Source: Tetrastigma voinierianum | Taxonomy: Eukaryota > Streptophyta > Magnoliopsida > Vitales > Vitaceae | Assembly: GCA_016808115.1 (NCBI GenBank) | Contig: JAEQBH010006411.1 | Coordinates: 62,001 to 126,000, forward strand | Reading direction: 5' to 3' | DNA length: 64,000 bases | Shown: positions 37,299 through 49,877 of the stretch, in pieces | Layout: every line of letters begins with the position of its first letter | Position numbering within the stretch: position 1 is the stretch's first letter | Program-made: the position numbers and the translations under genes | Notes under the pieces: generated by a model | Databases searched by the model: none | Told to the model about the DNA's origin: nothing | Seen by the model: only the letters and a program-made list of their open reading frames with translations

Positions 37299-37304
37299 AC
37301 AACT

Positions 37305-38567
37305 TGATGGGCTGAAAGTGAGTGTTTAAAAGTTGGTAAAAATGCTGCACTCCATACGCAAGTATACGCGCTGCCCCACGTAGTGTAGTGGCTAGTCAAG
37401 TGTTGTTCCCACGAAGAGAAGCGTGCTAAATACTCGCTTAGTGACCTAGACAATATTTGGATCCAGTTTTATAGCGAATTATGACTAAATTAACTTATTT
37501 AAGGAAAGTCTAATATTAAAATTTTGATTTAAGATAAAGATGAGAAAACTAGGGTTTTGCCTTCGCCTACCACACATGATGGATTTTAACCTAGATAGCC
37601 TATTTATTTAATATTCCATATGATTTATATTAGCGGGTTGATCGTGCCTACAAGATATTCTCTCTCGAGATATAGCTACCTATCTCGCTAGTGGGGTGTA
37701 TTGCATCTCTACTTCGACCCCTTGACTCTGAGATGCATAAATGTAAAACCTCTAGCGCTTACACTTGGAATGCGGATATCTCTATTCCCTGATTGACCAA
37801 GTGCTGCTTTACTCATGTCCCATAAGTCATCTTTCTCAATATCGAATTTAGCATTAGCATGCCACAATTGGCCAAATAATAACATGATTAACCATATAAA
37901 GCAACCATAGAAATTCATATCAATATTAAACAAACCATAATTAATGTACTAATCCATAATGGTGCTGATTAGGTTGACAAAACCCTAGAGAGAAAAGTTA
38001 GTTCATAGTGATTTTCAATACAAATTGAAAGATTTTCAACATCAAACTAATTAGGAAAGGAAATACATAAGAAGCCGTCTTCGTGATCTCTCGGAATCCG
38101 TCTCCTCCAATCTCTCTTTATTCGTCTCTCTCCTGTAAACTACCTAGTCAAATCCCCTATCTGCTTTAAATGCTTCCTTTTATATTTTGATCCGAGCCCA
38201 TCACAATGGTTCAGAAAAATTAGAGTTTTTAATAATTCCCATCCGAAAAAGAGGACTCACACGCCGTGGCATACCCGAGGCCACTGGAATCCGCCTAATC
38301 CGTCCGTCGCGCCTTAGGCCTCCACATCGTCATGCCGCCACGCCGCCGTGAGTGCCTCAGTACCGCTGCACTGAGGCCCACCGCACATCTCATTGCTTTC
38401 CGCAAGGTTTTCTTCATTATTTAGCTCCTTATTCCAATATCATGTTCATAAAATATTATATATGGGGATTAAATACAATATTAGTGCATATGAATGTGAA
38501 TCATACAGTTGAGCTATAAAAACACATAGAAATTTTACTAAATTGCATACATAATTCACTCTGATCA
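37305..38567 (-). mobile_element. 5' LTR of the first Athila-like element, 1263 bp
   Basis: From TGATGGGCTGAAAG to CACTCTGATCA. Comparison with the poly(A) retrocopy places the transcript end near 37897 (minus strand GGTTGCTTTA), which would make 37305-37896 the U5 part. The GC-rich U3 part (38260-38380) matches 14215-14350 and, inverted, 13735-13850. The duplication AGAGA follows. Confidence 0.92.
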
Positions 38568-38572
38568 AGAGA

Positions 38573-39189
38573 CAACCACAATTCTTTCGAGCATAAACTA
38601 TTTTTTTTCCTTAAAAAAATCATTATTAGAAGGGCATGCATGATGTTTGGGGGAAAAGACCAATTGGACCCTACATTCCAACCACATACAAGCTGCACGT
38701 CATATAAGTTGGGCTCTAAAGCTGATGTAACTGAGCAAGATTGTCTTTTCCGTGGGCCTTAATCCTGACAACCTCCCAATCGCCATCAATTGGTCCAAGA
38801 AGTTTGGAGCCATGAATTATTGAATTCCTTCCCAAGTTAATTAGACAATGACATATTTTTGACTGATCGCTAGGTGTTCTTAGCATGTTAAATAGCGCCA
38901 TGACTAATCTTCATACGAATCGAAATAAATCATAAGGGTTATAAAACTCTAGCATAAAACATAATTATTGCATTTTTAGGACTTGAACTTGAGATCACCA
39001 ACAAGAAAGGTAAGCTATTCTCTCACGTTTTTTTTTTTCAAATTAGATTGAATATAATTGCTATGTTTGATGGAATATTGATGTTTCTTTGTTTAATGCT
39101 AATCTCATTGATCGGTCCTTACAATTTAAAATTTTGATCCCTAATTCATTTATTTTGTGTTTGGCAATTTGCTAGGCACTCTACACAAG
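38573..39189. other. Flank between the Athila insertion and the RPC4 remnant
   Basis: AT-rich. No exon recognised, although GATCACCAACAAGAAAGGTAAGC near 38993 has the look of an exon end with a GTAAGC donor. A 61-codon minus-strand frame (38716-38901) matches nothing I know. Confidence 0.4.
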
Positions 39190-40856
39190 TGGCATTCGGT
39201 TATGGGGGTGCATCAGCTTCAATCAGATCATATGGCACTCCCAAGGGTGCCACTAGTGGTAGTCGATATCAAGATCCATCTTCTGGTGGTAAGCTGTCTT
39301 TTTTCCTTTTATTAATTCTCTATGTATTAAGTTGCTACCAGGATGTTCCTGTATGTTACATTGGATGTTGGTTATGGCTCAGGTCGGACAGATCATAAAG
39401 AATTCAAAGAACCATGGGTTAGTAGAACCTTGTCTCGTTTCCACGCGTCCATACAACTTAGTTATTGCCCTTGTTTAACTTCCTTCTTTATTCTTGCGTT
39501 TGCCGGTTCTTGCAATACTGAGTGATTTCTTCTTTTGATTTTGCTGCAGGATTACTACACTAATTATCCCACCAACTGTTCCCTTGAGGAGGCCATATTC
39601 AGGAAATCCAGGTATCTCTGGAAAGAATCACTGAATTTATAGAGGGAGATATATTTGAAATGGGGCGTGCTGCCATGAATAATTTCTGATTGGCTACGAA
39701 TGTTCAGGCTTTGCCATTTACTGAATTGGGTTGCATGACTCGTATCTTTTGAGTGGTGGGCCTGACTCATTTGCTTTCTCTTCTTTGTGTAGAGTTGAGG
39801 ATTAACACTGCATCACCTATCTCATAGAAGATTGCATCTAATTTTCCTTTATTGCTTACAGAGCTTCTTGACGAAGAGGAATTTGGGGAGGCTTCAGAAA
39901 GCACAGCTTATGAGGAAAATTTGACAAATCCTGCAATGGAACTAGGCCTAATGGTGGGTAAAATGATAAGTCAAGATCAAATAATATTTGAATGGTGCTT
40001 GAATAAATTATTCCTGTACTTTTCAAGAGAGGGATGGCTGGTAGGATGAAAATCAGGAAAGAAGTATGTTCTTTCTTCAGTTACCCGCAACCATGCCTAT
40101 GAAAAAGCAAGATGCTACTGCAGAAGCCGAGGAGAAAGCCAGCAGCTCGAAGCCACCTGAGGATGCCTACAGATTGGAAGATTGCCTTCTGGTTTCATGG
40201 GTAAAATGCTGGGTCTACACCAAAGTGATTGCTATCAGAAACTGAAGCTGAGTGACACTTTATGATGTGAGTACATCTGAGCTTGTTGACTACAATCACC
40301 CCAACTCTCATGTGTGTTGTTTTTATTCCCGATAATATCATATAATTTTGCCTATTTTGAATCTCATTATTGTAATAAAAGGCTTAGGCAGGAAATATAA
40401 CCAAGGGAATTCAAAAATATCGCAAATTTTTATATAGAGCTCTTTAAATACATGAAAGTTATAAAAAGCCTAGATATGTTGTTATGTAATAAAGTAATAA
40501 CATTTTGAAGATCCTTGTCACATTACCTTTACAAAAATTAAAAGAAACTTTTGAGTCATGGGCATAAAATCCTTGTGGAAAGACCTTTCTCAAACATCTG
40601 AATTTCTTCGAGGTAAGAATAATAGGAGTTTTTTTGTCTGAATTTCTGCAAGATAAGAATAATAGTAATGTCCCTCCCCACAAACTATTTGATATTGTGT
40701 GTAATCTGTACAGGTTTCTCAGGTTTTGGATTGTGTTTTGTCAGGATGTTATGGCTATCAATACTGAGATAAACGCTGTTGTGTCTTGGGGAGCTTAAGA
40801 AGCGTACAATAATAACTCCAGATGTGGATTCAGTCTTAAATAATATGGCTGATTGA
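39190..40856 (+). pseudogene. DNA-directed RNA polymerase III subunit RPC4-like gene remnant, six exons
   Basis: RPC4 belongs to the TFIIF-like RPC4/RPC5 pair of Pol III, which acts in initiation and termination on tRNA and 5S genes. Exons with consensus sites are 39190-39288 (FGYGGASASIRSYGTPKG), 39383-39417 (RTDHKEFKEPW), 39550-39611 (DYYTNYP, then PLRRPYSGNP in another frame), 39862-39953 (ELLDEEEFGEASESTAYEEN), 40045-40266 (FFLQLPATMPMKK, later LPSGFMGKML and KLKLSDTL) and 40714-40856 (QDVMAINTE, GELKKRTIITPDVDSVLNNM, stop). Every intron starts GT and ends AG and phases agree, so it is not a processed copy. At least four one-base shifts in exons 3, 5 and 6 break it. N-terminal exons were not found. 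The family name is from memory of the plant RPC4 C-terminal pattern. Confidence 0.8.
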
Positions 40857-43800
40857 TCATCAACAGCAGAGGTTTGTGCTCTGATGAGAGTGCAGAGATA
40901 TATTTTTCTAAAGAAAATATGGCGAAACGGGACTTCATTTCATTTTTAAAATTCTGGTTAGAAATATTCAGAGAAGAGAGACGAGAGGAGTTGCAACAGG
41001 AAAGAAGATAAGAACTACCTTTTCAAAGAAGAATATGAAAGGGAAAAGAAAAAAGTGTTTCTTTTAATTATCCTAGAGTAGCAGTTTTGATAACATTATG
41101 TGGAATCATTTATTGTTTGTCTTCATTTAAAACGATCTTACTGCAAATTGAATGATTTCATCAAATGAAAGTACACAAATACTAATGCAATTTTTATGCT
41201 TGATTTACTAAGCATTTGTGTCATCACTTATCCTTCCAGCAAAAATTCAAAGTTGAATTTGTATGTCATGATATTTATAAAATTGCATAAGTTATTAATG
41301 ACCTTGTTATTTATGAATTTGTATTTCAGTCACTATGTGTATGAGTTTCCTATCATATGCTCCAATATTGGGAAGCTTTAGTGGTCTAGCCATCTCTTCA
41401 ATGGCATTGACAAATAGGGCCTTTATTTTTCCTTATCTCTTTTTTGTTCATGACGCTTGATTTCGTTCAATGATGATGCTGAATGTTCATATCATTTTAT
41501 GAGGTATGTATATCATGAGATAAGAAACTTTAGAATTTTTAATCCACTCTCATCTTAGGCATTAATAGACTCATGATGAAGCATTTCATGCTGTAGAAGA
41601 TATTACATAAACATAATTCAACTCACGGAACTTGAACACTTTTGATGACAAAGCAATTTGTAATGATGGGATGGTTTTGATGTTGATACGCAAGATAAGA
41701 TAGTTTTTATGGTGATGGAACTTTTCAAGCATGATTCTTGCATTTCAAAATAAAACCTTTGTTCTACTTATGAGAAGAAATGTATGAAGGATCAATCATT
41801 ATAATTTGAATACACTTGTTTTGTTATTTGATGACAAAGTGTATGTAGGAGCGAGCTGAAGCGAGAAATGTTGAAGAATCATAGCCAAACCAACCTTAGC
41901 TTCTATCATGGCAAATTTTAGCCAATACGAGGTCCTTGATCCGCATCAAATGGAAAGAATCTTGAGTTTGTCCTTGATGCCTTTGAAATTCCTTGTTGAA
42001 TCTCTGCGGCTTGAATTTTTGCATCATCGCCCCCAAAGGGGTCTGGGATCATGATGGATTAGTAGTGTAGGTAGTGTAAGATCAACTCCTGCGGGAATAG
42101 ATATAGTGCCTATCTTGGTTTCCTTTTATGCATGTTGATATACAGCAATTACAGGCGGATATAACCTTAGAACTTCATAAAGGATCATGCTTACCTGCAG
42201 GAAAATTTTAATCATACATATTCATTGAGTGCTTTTTTCTTTTGTAGAATTAGAATGTCGTATAAGCCCTTTAGAAAATAGCATCTACTTGGGTGCATTT
42301 CATAGGAAAGTTCAGAAGTAGTTATGTTTAGAAAAATTGATTACGGTAGCCCTTATTTACAGTAAAGAGAACTACTAGTCCATTAGTTAACCACCAGTTG
42401 ATCGGTTTTAATTCAAACTTAGCTTCCCATGTATGCCTTCAACTCAAAATAAGGTGGTGGTATGAATGTCTTTGGAGACCTAGAAAGTCGATGTTCTAAC
42501 TAATATAATTGTTCTTACTTTATTATGCTGTTGTTGTGGGTGTAGGGGAGAAGGAGGAGGTTCTTGTTTGGATGGCGGGTGAGTATATAGAGATATTCAC
42601 AATCTTGACGACTTAAAGCACGAATCGGGTTCCTTTTTACCACAAATTTGCATAACTCTTCTCTTGCTTTCTCTTTTGATTTGGGTGCATAAATTTGGCC
42701 CAGCATCATTGTCGTGTTAACCGGTTGGAGGTGTTTTGTATTGTGGTGAAACACTTGCATTCCTACATCACCTCAAATCTAGTGTCAATTCGTTATCTTT
42801 GATGTTTGATGCATTTAACCGTCGTTCTACGTCTATTAGATTTAAGCAAGCCCGATGAGATTCATCACCTACTGCGTCGAGTTCTTATAGCATCCTTTCC
42901 TTTGGATCGGATCTACAAAACATTGATGTGATACTTTAAAGTACTTCCTTCTTTGGTTCTTCTTTGTTGGAACAAACCTAACTTGAAAATCACAAGTATT
43001 AGACCTGAGAACACGTCACGGTTCCCTTTTTTTTTTGTTCTAAAAACATGGATAGCACGAGAAAATACTAAATTTAGAAAACAAGAACAATTATCTAGAG
43101 AACACCCCAAAAATGATGTTCTTAAAGGGAACAAGCAGAGCATATCAGTCTTTACAAAAGAACTAGGGTGCTAAGCTAAGTGATATGAATTTGCACGAAA
43201 CCCGGGGATGTCTGATATTTGCATCGCCTCAAGGGTTAGGGTTATATGTTCCTTTTGAAATTCAAAGATATTCCTACCTTCTTCAAAGCTGCTTCCTAGC
43301 GCTGCCCGGGAAATAACATTTCTTTCCAAGTAGTGGTGAAGGAAGCAGCTTGTTATCATAAACAAACCTTCAATTTCTCTAGATGGAAAGCAGGATTGAT
43401 TATCCTTCTGTGTTTTGCCCACTCCTCACCCTCTAGAGTAGTTAATCCCCTTGTTAGAGAAAAAATAAGAGGGCTTATATATGGCTTGAAAGTGTATCAC
43501 AGCTTGTTAGACAATATTTCTTTCATCATCTACGGATCCATAATGATCAGCCTCGGTGTTATCCCATGGCTCATGATACCTTCCCACAGTATCCATAAAT
43601 TTCCATGTTAAGTTCCTTTGTAAAGCTATATGTTCATAGGAAACTAGAAAGCATTTGATAGTTTTTACACATGCACATACCATGCCGCATATTACTTAGG
43701 GTGAGCGGATCTACTCGCGAGAAACGATATCGCGGTTTAGATTCGCCGGCCCGACCATGCCTCGATTATCAATCTTATGTACTCTTTCATATCACCAGCG

Positions 43801-45540
43801 ACCGACTTGTAGTGAGTTCCTATAATTCCTTGTCGTCTTAAAGCGTTTCTCCGGCCATTTCGGCTTCCCACGAATGGAGTAGGAAACTTTACGGACACCC
43901 GTAAGGGGAGCGAGAACCGGTGAAAGAGATTGGTGAGCCGATGTATCCATAGAAAGCCATCAATTGAACCGAGGAATTCTCTCATACGTAGTTAAGATTT
44001 TGTTGAATGTTTGATGCTCTTCCTAGTCTCAAACTTTAGCATTATCTTGAGTATGACATATCTGACTTTTGATTGTTTCCCAAGATTTTGACTAGATTTT
44101 CTTGGGAAAAAAAGAGGGTCATGTAAGGTCATAGACTCATACAACAGGGAGTTTTGAAAGTCATTTTGGATTCATGATCATGGTATCGAACATTTTCGGC
44201 TTTGAATGTTTGACTACATTGATAAATAAATTTATATGATGTTACTTTGTTTTGTTTATTGGGAACATTATTTTAGAAATGGGAAGAAGAGATTATATAA
44301 AATGTTTTGGTGGAGAAAAATGAGTTTCTTTCTTGAGTGTCAAGTATTTGACTCATTGAATAAAAAAAAATGGAAAAGAAAACTTGGAAAAGAGAGAACT
44401 TGGAGAAGGAGGCATGGGAGAATGGATCAGTGAGGTGTATGATGATGATGTGCAGTTAAGCCTGTTAATGATTCCTTACATCGATGGAGGCCCGTGAATG
44501 GGGTCGAGCGACCATCCACAATTGGACCTCCATCTCGGAGGCATTTCCAAATCGAGCCTTGAAATATCAAGCTCGCAATAAATCCCTTATCGTCCTAATA
44601 TTATTATTATTATTATTTTTGGTTAAACCATGAGGTGATACGAGGTGGGCTTGTACACACACAAAGTGCTTTTAAACCGCATGTGCCACCTAGACTAATC
44701 CCGTACGGAGTCGGGAGGGACCTGCAGGAGAAGTTTGAAACTGCCTGAAAATGTGATTGCATTCCATAAAGCTCGAACTTGAGACCAACGTTAAATTGGG
44801 AGAGACATGACCATCTCACCTACTTGTTTAGTGGTTATCCTACGATATAAAGTCTTACTCTGTGTTTTTACATATTCATTTTTGCATTACAACCATGGTG
44901 GTATTATGTTTATACATAGAAATTTCGAAGCGCAGTCATTCAGCATACCTGTCCCACCCTTAATGAGTAGGCCATACACTCATTTGCAATCTTATTAATG
45001 ATTCTTTCATTTTAATTTTCACTCATGAAAAGTTGAGAATTAGCCCTAAATGGGAAAGGCAGTAGAGAAGAGCAAACCCTCTTAAAGAAGTCTCCTCCAT
45101 GAATGCTAGTTGAAAATGAAAATAGTTTTCCCTAGAAATGGAAAACAAAAAGGATGGTACCTAGAAAGTGTAGTCTCTTGAATTTTCTGAGTTACTGGAT
45201 CGTCGAGACATTAACTTTGTTGTGTACACATAAAACAATCGAAGCAATAATTGGTGCTCCATTGCCTCTCAGATGCACTAAGTTAGATTAGGGAATGCGG
45301 AGAGTGAAAGGAATCCGTCTTTTTAGTCATGAATTGTACCTTCTTTTTTTGTGATTCCTCAGCTTCCTTTATGGAAGGAGAGAGATGATCAGTTTTCCAT
45401 GGAAGTAGGTGATTTCGCTGACGGAGGGAAGAGGGCGTTCTTCTTGTGCCATTGGCTGTTCTTCCGTTTGGTGGCACGCCAGCGCGGCTTGTGCCACTAG
45501 AAGTGTTGACCACCTCCAAACGGTTATGTGTGTGAGAGGG
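40857..45540. other. Region with no recognised gene
   Basis: The first part (40857-41060) may be the 3' UTR of the RPC4 remnant. The rest is AT-rich with scattered frames of 60-92 codons, for example 42515-42760, 43171-43422 and 43737-43985 on the minus strand, that match no family I know. An ATT run lies at about 44599-44618. No terminal repeats or target duplications were recognised. Confidence 0.5.
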
Positions 45541-46851
45541 GAGTGGTAGAGATCGGGTAATCCCTTGGCCGGCCGGAGTCTTCTTAGAGACGATTTCTGG
45601 CTAGGGGTAGAAATAGTTCCTGGCTAGGGGAGGATAAGTCTAGGCGTTGTGTCCCCTAGTTGGCTGGAGAACTGTCTGGACGGCACACTTCTTGAGGCCT
45701 TATGCGGAGTAAAGATGTTTTTGGGCTTGTTTTTAGGCCTAGTAAGTGATATAGGCGGCTCACGGGCCTAGTACCCGCGTGCCCCGTTTTTCCGGGTTGG
45801 GGAGGCGGTCTTTGGTTGGAAGAAAACGTTTGTGACTAGCTTAGTGTGGGGAACAATGTACTATTAATGCTGAGCATATTCCCATAGTATTAGCTAAGGT
45901 GAACCATATTTGAGTGCCATCATGTGATACGGTTGTTTGAGATTCCTTTAGAAGCTTGAGTGTCTATAAAGGCTTGCGAGGTGTGATTCCTTTATGCCAC
46001 TAGCAGCTATTGCTGGTTTTGCGAGGAGAGATTTAGTTAGGCATCGCTAGGGATCGGGACTTTGTGGTGGCCAGCATGGAAGAGGCTTATGAAAGGGGTT
46101 TGGACGTGATTGTCAAGTATGTGCTAGGCCGAAGGCCGCAAGGACTGAGCGGGGTCAGAATTGTTTGCATTTCAGAGAATATTCTTGAGTTATATGCCCC
46201 CTATATGGGTGTGTTCTTAGGTGGTTGGCGGAATGGAATCCTCTATAGCCCGAGCGTCCCCTTCTAAACCAATGGGGGCTCTCTTTCTCTCTCTTTTTTT
46301 TTTTGTTTTGTTTGTTTCTTTTGGGACCCTCTTCTTAACTGCTTCTTCCTTTTTGTTTTTCTATAGGTTTCTTCTTCTTCTACGGGTTTCTTCTTCTTTC
46401 TCTTGGCGTATATTGGGTTATGTAGCCGGGTAGTGGCCCAGCTGTTGTAAGCATTTGTTATGTAATTGTAGGCGCCTTCAGCGTAATTAATGAAATTACA
46501 TCTCTGATATTTTGTGTCCTTGCCGCAATTTGTTCTTCGGCAGTCTCGATTAAAATGGGAATTGACTCTGGATCATGGTTGTGACATTTGATAATTGATA
46601 AAACTTGGAATGGATCGGCCATAATGTAATTCTTATGAACGTAACATAAATCGGTAGCGAGCTCAGTTATGATGGTCGCGAGGGCCACCGGGAACTGGCC
46701 ACATCTCGTCTTCTCTATACCCACAGGAAATGAAGCGTCGCGAGATTCAAATTACGTGAGGAGTGATGGTCGGTGATGCATTTAATGCATACATACTTTA
46801 GCAGCTTGATATATAGGAGTCATCATTGGGTTTTTACTTGTTCCTCTGGCA
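45540..46851 (-). mobile_element. Putative 3' LTR of a Tat-like element (left limit uncertain)
   Basis: The right edge is set by a purine tract on the minus strand next to TGCCAGAGGAACAAG (LTR start, at 46851). The content is noncoding, with a pyrimidine-rich stretch near 46280-46400. The partner LTR would lie beyond the right end of the window, so length and target duplication cannot be tested. The 88-codon minus frame at 46458-46724 is unrecognised. Confidence 0.4.
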
Positions 46852-46873
46852 GATTGTCGCCCTTTCCCTCCTT
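46852..46873 (-). promoter_or_regulatory. Putative polypurine tract of the Tat-like element
   Basis: Minus strand AAGGAGGGAAAGGGCGACAATC immediately before a TG-starting LTR edge. It lies between the antisense ORF and the putative LTR, the place expected for a minus-strand element. Confidence 0.5.
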
Positions 46874-47109
46874 GTGAGCTTCTACTTGTAGGATGCGGTA
46901 CATGTGATTTGTTTCACTAGGCACTTGTTCAGGTGAACATAGTTTCTGCTATAGGTACATTCAATTTCGGTCGGCCCAGACGCGTTTCCAATGTGATCGT
47001 AGGGGGTGTCCTTAGGACATTTTAGGCTAGGGAATCCTCCACGGTTCGATAAGTTTGCATGGATTCCATCTTTGACCGGAGTTTGGTATAAATTACTTGG
47101 TGATCTTCA

Positions 47110-47130
47110 TTTTTTTTTTTTTTTTTTTTG
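47110..47130. repeat. Poly(T) run
   Basis: About 21 bases, T only apart from its last G, just upstream of the antisense ORF start. Confidence 0.9.
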
Positions 47131-47142
47131 TCTGCTTGCAGT

Positions 47143-48512
47143 ATGAAGAGAGGTCAGGAAGAGACTTCTCTGCCAGTCAAGGCTGAGGCGCGGAGTAGGG
47201 GGCCTAGCTAGGAGTCGTCATCTGCAAGCGGCATCACGTCTCTCATACTCGTAGATGATTGAGGTCGTTGTCGAATCCCAAGAGATATTGACTTTAAGTT
47301 GTTGGAGCTGGCCGGCTGAATCGGCGTAGGAAAGAATATAGCAGCGATGTTTTCACGGGGAACGCACCTTGCGACTGGGCCGGCACCGTGTCGTCCGCAG
47401 TCGACAATTTTTGCACTTCACCGGGGCGCCACTTGCATATTCGCAAGCGTCCGTTGCGGTTCCTAAGCTGGATTAGCTCCGCTGATAGCATTTGGACCTT
47501 TCATTGGTGGAAGTTTGCTTTGCCACCTTGAGAGCTGGCGCATGGTGGTGAATAGCATGTCGACCCGAGCCCTCGCTCACAAGTTCATTATGGGGCTCCG
47601 TTTTGCCCAGTCACGATGAGGTGATCCTGCAGTCGAGGACAGGATGAGACCAGTGCTCTCTCACGACCTATCGTTTGTTATCATGATCGATGTCTTTCCT
47701 TTACAGTGTATAGTGTGTGTTTTTGTAGCTGCCTGCTTTGTATTAACGCCGGACCTTATTATAGTGTGTTTCAGCACGCACGGGAAAAAAGGCAAACGGG
47801 AGTAAACCTAGTTAATTGGGTTGAGAAGGCCACCTTTGAAAAGATCCGGAGGTTGCTAAAGATTTTCGAGTGGGAGCGACACCACGAAGTCCTTCTTACT
47901 TTGCGGTCGAATGATTTGAGTCACGGCAGGCTCCTTATAACGATCCGGTAATTCCTCGCCCTCTACCCATAGAAATTGTGGAAGGGGAGCATTACGTTAC
48001 TGCGAACCTTTTAAATTTACTCCCGGGCAGCTCATCTCCAAGCAGGGAACCAAAGATCGAGGCTGTTGGTCGGGAATTGGTAATCTATGCGCTGCCCAGG
48101 CAACCTTCCTCTACTAGTAAGGATTACGGACTGCCCCACAGGAGCATCCGCGAAGTGTAGAGGAAGTAAGCCGATTTGGGCGGCATTTTAGTGAAGAAGG
48201 CTTCCGCCACCGGCGTTGAAAGAAAGAAGGGGACACCCGGGCAAGAGGTTCTGGCTAGGGGTGGAAAATTTCGTCCCTTGGGTTCCCCATATCCAGTCAT
48301 CCCTTGGATCGGGAAGTAGAAGAGGAGGGGGAAGAAATGTCTGACCAGGTTCATAGCCGCTGCCGAGACGGGCGTGATGCTAGCTTTAAGGCGGGTGGTT
48401 GGAAACCATCCTTTGGGGTGGAGCACAGGGGAGGGAGCTTGGATGTACGGGCAATAGTCATCTTAGGTTCGCTTGAGATCGGTTCGAATGACCAGCTGGA
48501 TCTAGAGAACGC
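47143..48512 (+). pseudogene. Antisense ORF of the Tat-like element, first part, broken
   Basis: Plus-strand coding remains starting at ATG 47143 (MKRGQEETSLPVKAEARSRG), then SASGITSLILVDD, IGVGKNIAAMFSRGTH near 47315-47360, FEKIRRLLKIFEWERHHEVL at 47830-47890 and IGSNDQLDLENA near 48475-48512. It runs opposite to the pol genes of the Tat-like element. Some Tat-lineage elements (Grande type in grasses) are known to carry an extra ORF in antisense between integrase and the 3' LTR. The function of such ORFs is unknown. Stops near 47210 and 47260 and shifts break it. The Athila element at 48513 interrupts it; reading resumes at 60305. Confidence 0.5.
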
Positions 48513-49864
48513 TGCATCGTCTTTTCTGTGTGCTGAAATTATTCCCAAGCTTAGGAACTAGTGTCATCAATGATTCTGTCTTTGTGTGGGAGTCCACGGT
48601 CGTTTCACGGTGGTTTCCTAGGTGATCCTTAGGGATTGCTTTCCAATGAATGTGCAATTAAGGTAAAATTCGAGGGGTTGTGATTGATTGATTTATTAAC
48701 CGATTGACTTAAACTATTGTAAAACTAGAAGGGCGAATGATAAGATCCTTAGGTTTCCGCTCACCACCCGACTAGAAATGAAACCCGCTCTACTCCATGA
48801 TCTCATCTAGGAGCCATTGATGAAAGGTCTTCGATGGGGGATATAAATTTAAAAGCTTTTGTAAGACAGAATAATTTAATGATATTAAACACTTGCTTAG
48901 AAGATTTGTTTAGGCTCTTAGTTTTCATTTGAGATCAAACTTTAACGTGTCTTAGAATCTCGTTCACCGTTGTCGAGAGATGCCAAACTAAGGTTTTAGA
49001 AGAATTTTCTGATGTTTAATCTTGTATAAAATCCCATTGAAGCACAAAGAGAGTTAGGGGTTGTTACCTTGAAGGGGTGAGTTTCCACCGTTAGAACCCT
49101 ATCATGGAGGTTTAGAACTCCATTAAAGTTGAGAATTGATTCATAATTGCTGTGAATGGAAAAATAACACTTCGATTGCAAGGTTGAGATATCAAAAATG
49201 CAGAGTCTCTCAATGAACACCAAGTTATCAAAACAACTGAAAGAATACAATTGCTTAAAAACCCATAATCAGAAGAAAAACTAAGTACTCTACTCTATGC
49301 AAACCCTAGAAAAAATAAGAAAACACTCCAAAGGTTAGAGCGAAACCACAGAATTCGGGGGCTCCCTTAGTGCACTCAAGTGGGGCCATCTGATCCTCAT
49401 TAGTGATCTCTAAAGACGGCGTGCCCTTGCACGAGATTGAAATTCCGCTCAAATCCTACGAGAGATGCGCATGTTGTGGGAATGCAAAAAGTGCCTTGTA
49501 CTCCGGCTTGACCTTGAGGATCAGTACCTTATATTTGAATCTGTACCATTACTCCACTGCATGTGGGTACCAGTACCAATAAATTGTAATGCAGAGTACC
49601 ACTTTGCCTCCACGGCTGCTCCTCTTCCAGCACACAACACTACTCGGGGCCTCGACTTATTGTTGTAATCGACAACAATGATCTACAGTTGTTCTCTGGA
49701 ACCAAACTGCTATGTAAATGTGCACGGGACATCGAACAACCTACACACGCATAAAACCAGTAGAAAAGGTCAAAAGCACCTATTCTACACAAAAGGAAAG
49801 CAAAAAAACATGAGCTAAGGGGCTTAAAACCCTATATAAATGTCACACTTTTATGAATCCAACA
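48513..49864 (-). mobile_element. 3' LTR of the second Athila-like element
   Basis: From TGCATCGTCTTTTC to TGAATCCAACA. It aligns with 58898-60299; shared blocks are GGTTGTGATTGATTGATTTATTA, AGAGCCATTGATGA, GGTCTTCGATGGGGGATATAA, TGGAGGTTTAGAACTCCATTAA and AAAACCCTATATAAATGTC. TATATAAATG near 49834 could be a TATA-like stretch of either strand. Many small indels separate the copies. Confidence 0.85.
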
Positions 49865-49877
49865 CCCTCCCCAAACA
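49865..49877 (-). promoter_or_regulatory. Polypurine tract of the second Athila-like element
   Basis: Minus strand TGTTTGGGGAGGG directly before the LTR start TGTTGGATTC; the G-rich Athila-type tract. It confirms minus orientation. Confidence 0.88.

Larger units (their letters stand above)
11850..38567 (-). mobile_element. Athila-like Ty3/gypsy element with four nested insertions
   Basis: Bounded by AGAGA on both sides and by related LTRs: TGATGTATTGAGC at 11850 and TGATGGGCTGAAAG at 37305. Minus-strand order: 5' LTR 37305-38567; tRNA-Asp-type primer site 37281-37298; gag (36072-37000 and 31880-32747); protease; RT; RNase H; integrase; an extra 3' ORF; noncoding 14556-15335; 3' LTR 11850-14555. 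Inserted in it are a poly(A) retrocopy, a Tekay-like element and two solo LTRs. Removing these leaves an element of roughly 11.4 kb, a usual size for Athila. Every ORF is broken. Confidence 0.92.

Noticed and set aside
45283..45519. Possible gag N-terminus of another Tat-like element left of the putative LTR
   Set aside because: Ser/Thr/Arg-rich composition only; no primer site or further gag blocks were found.
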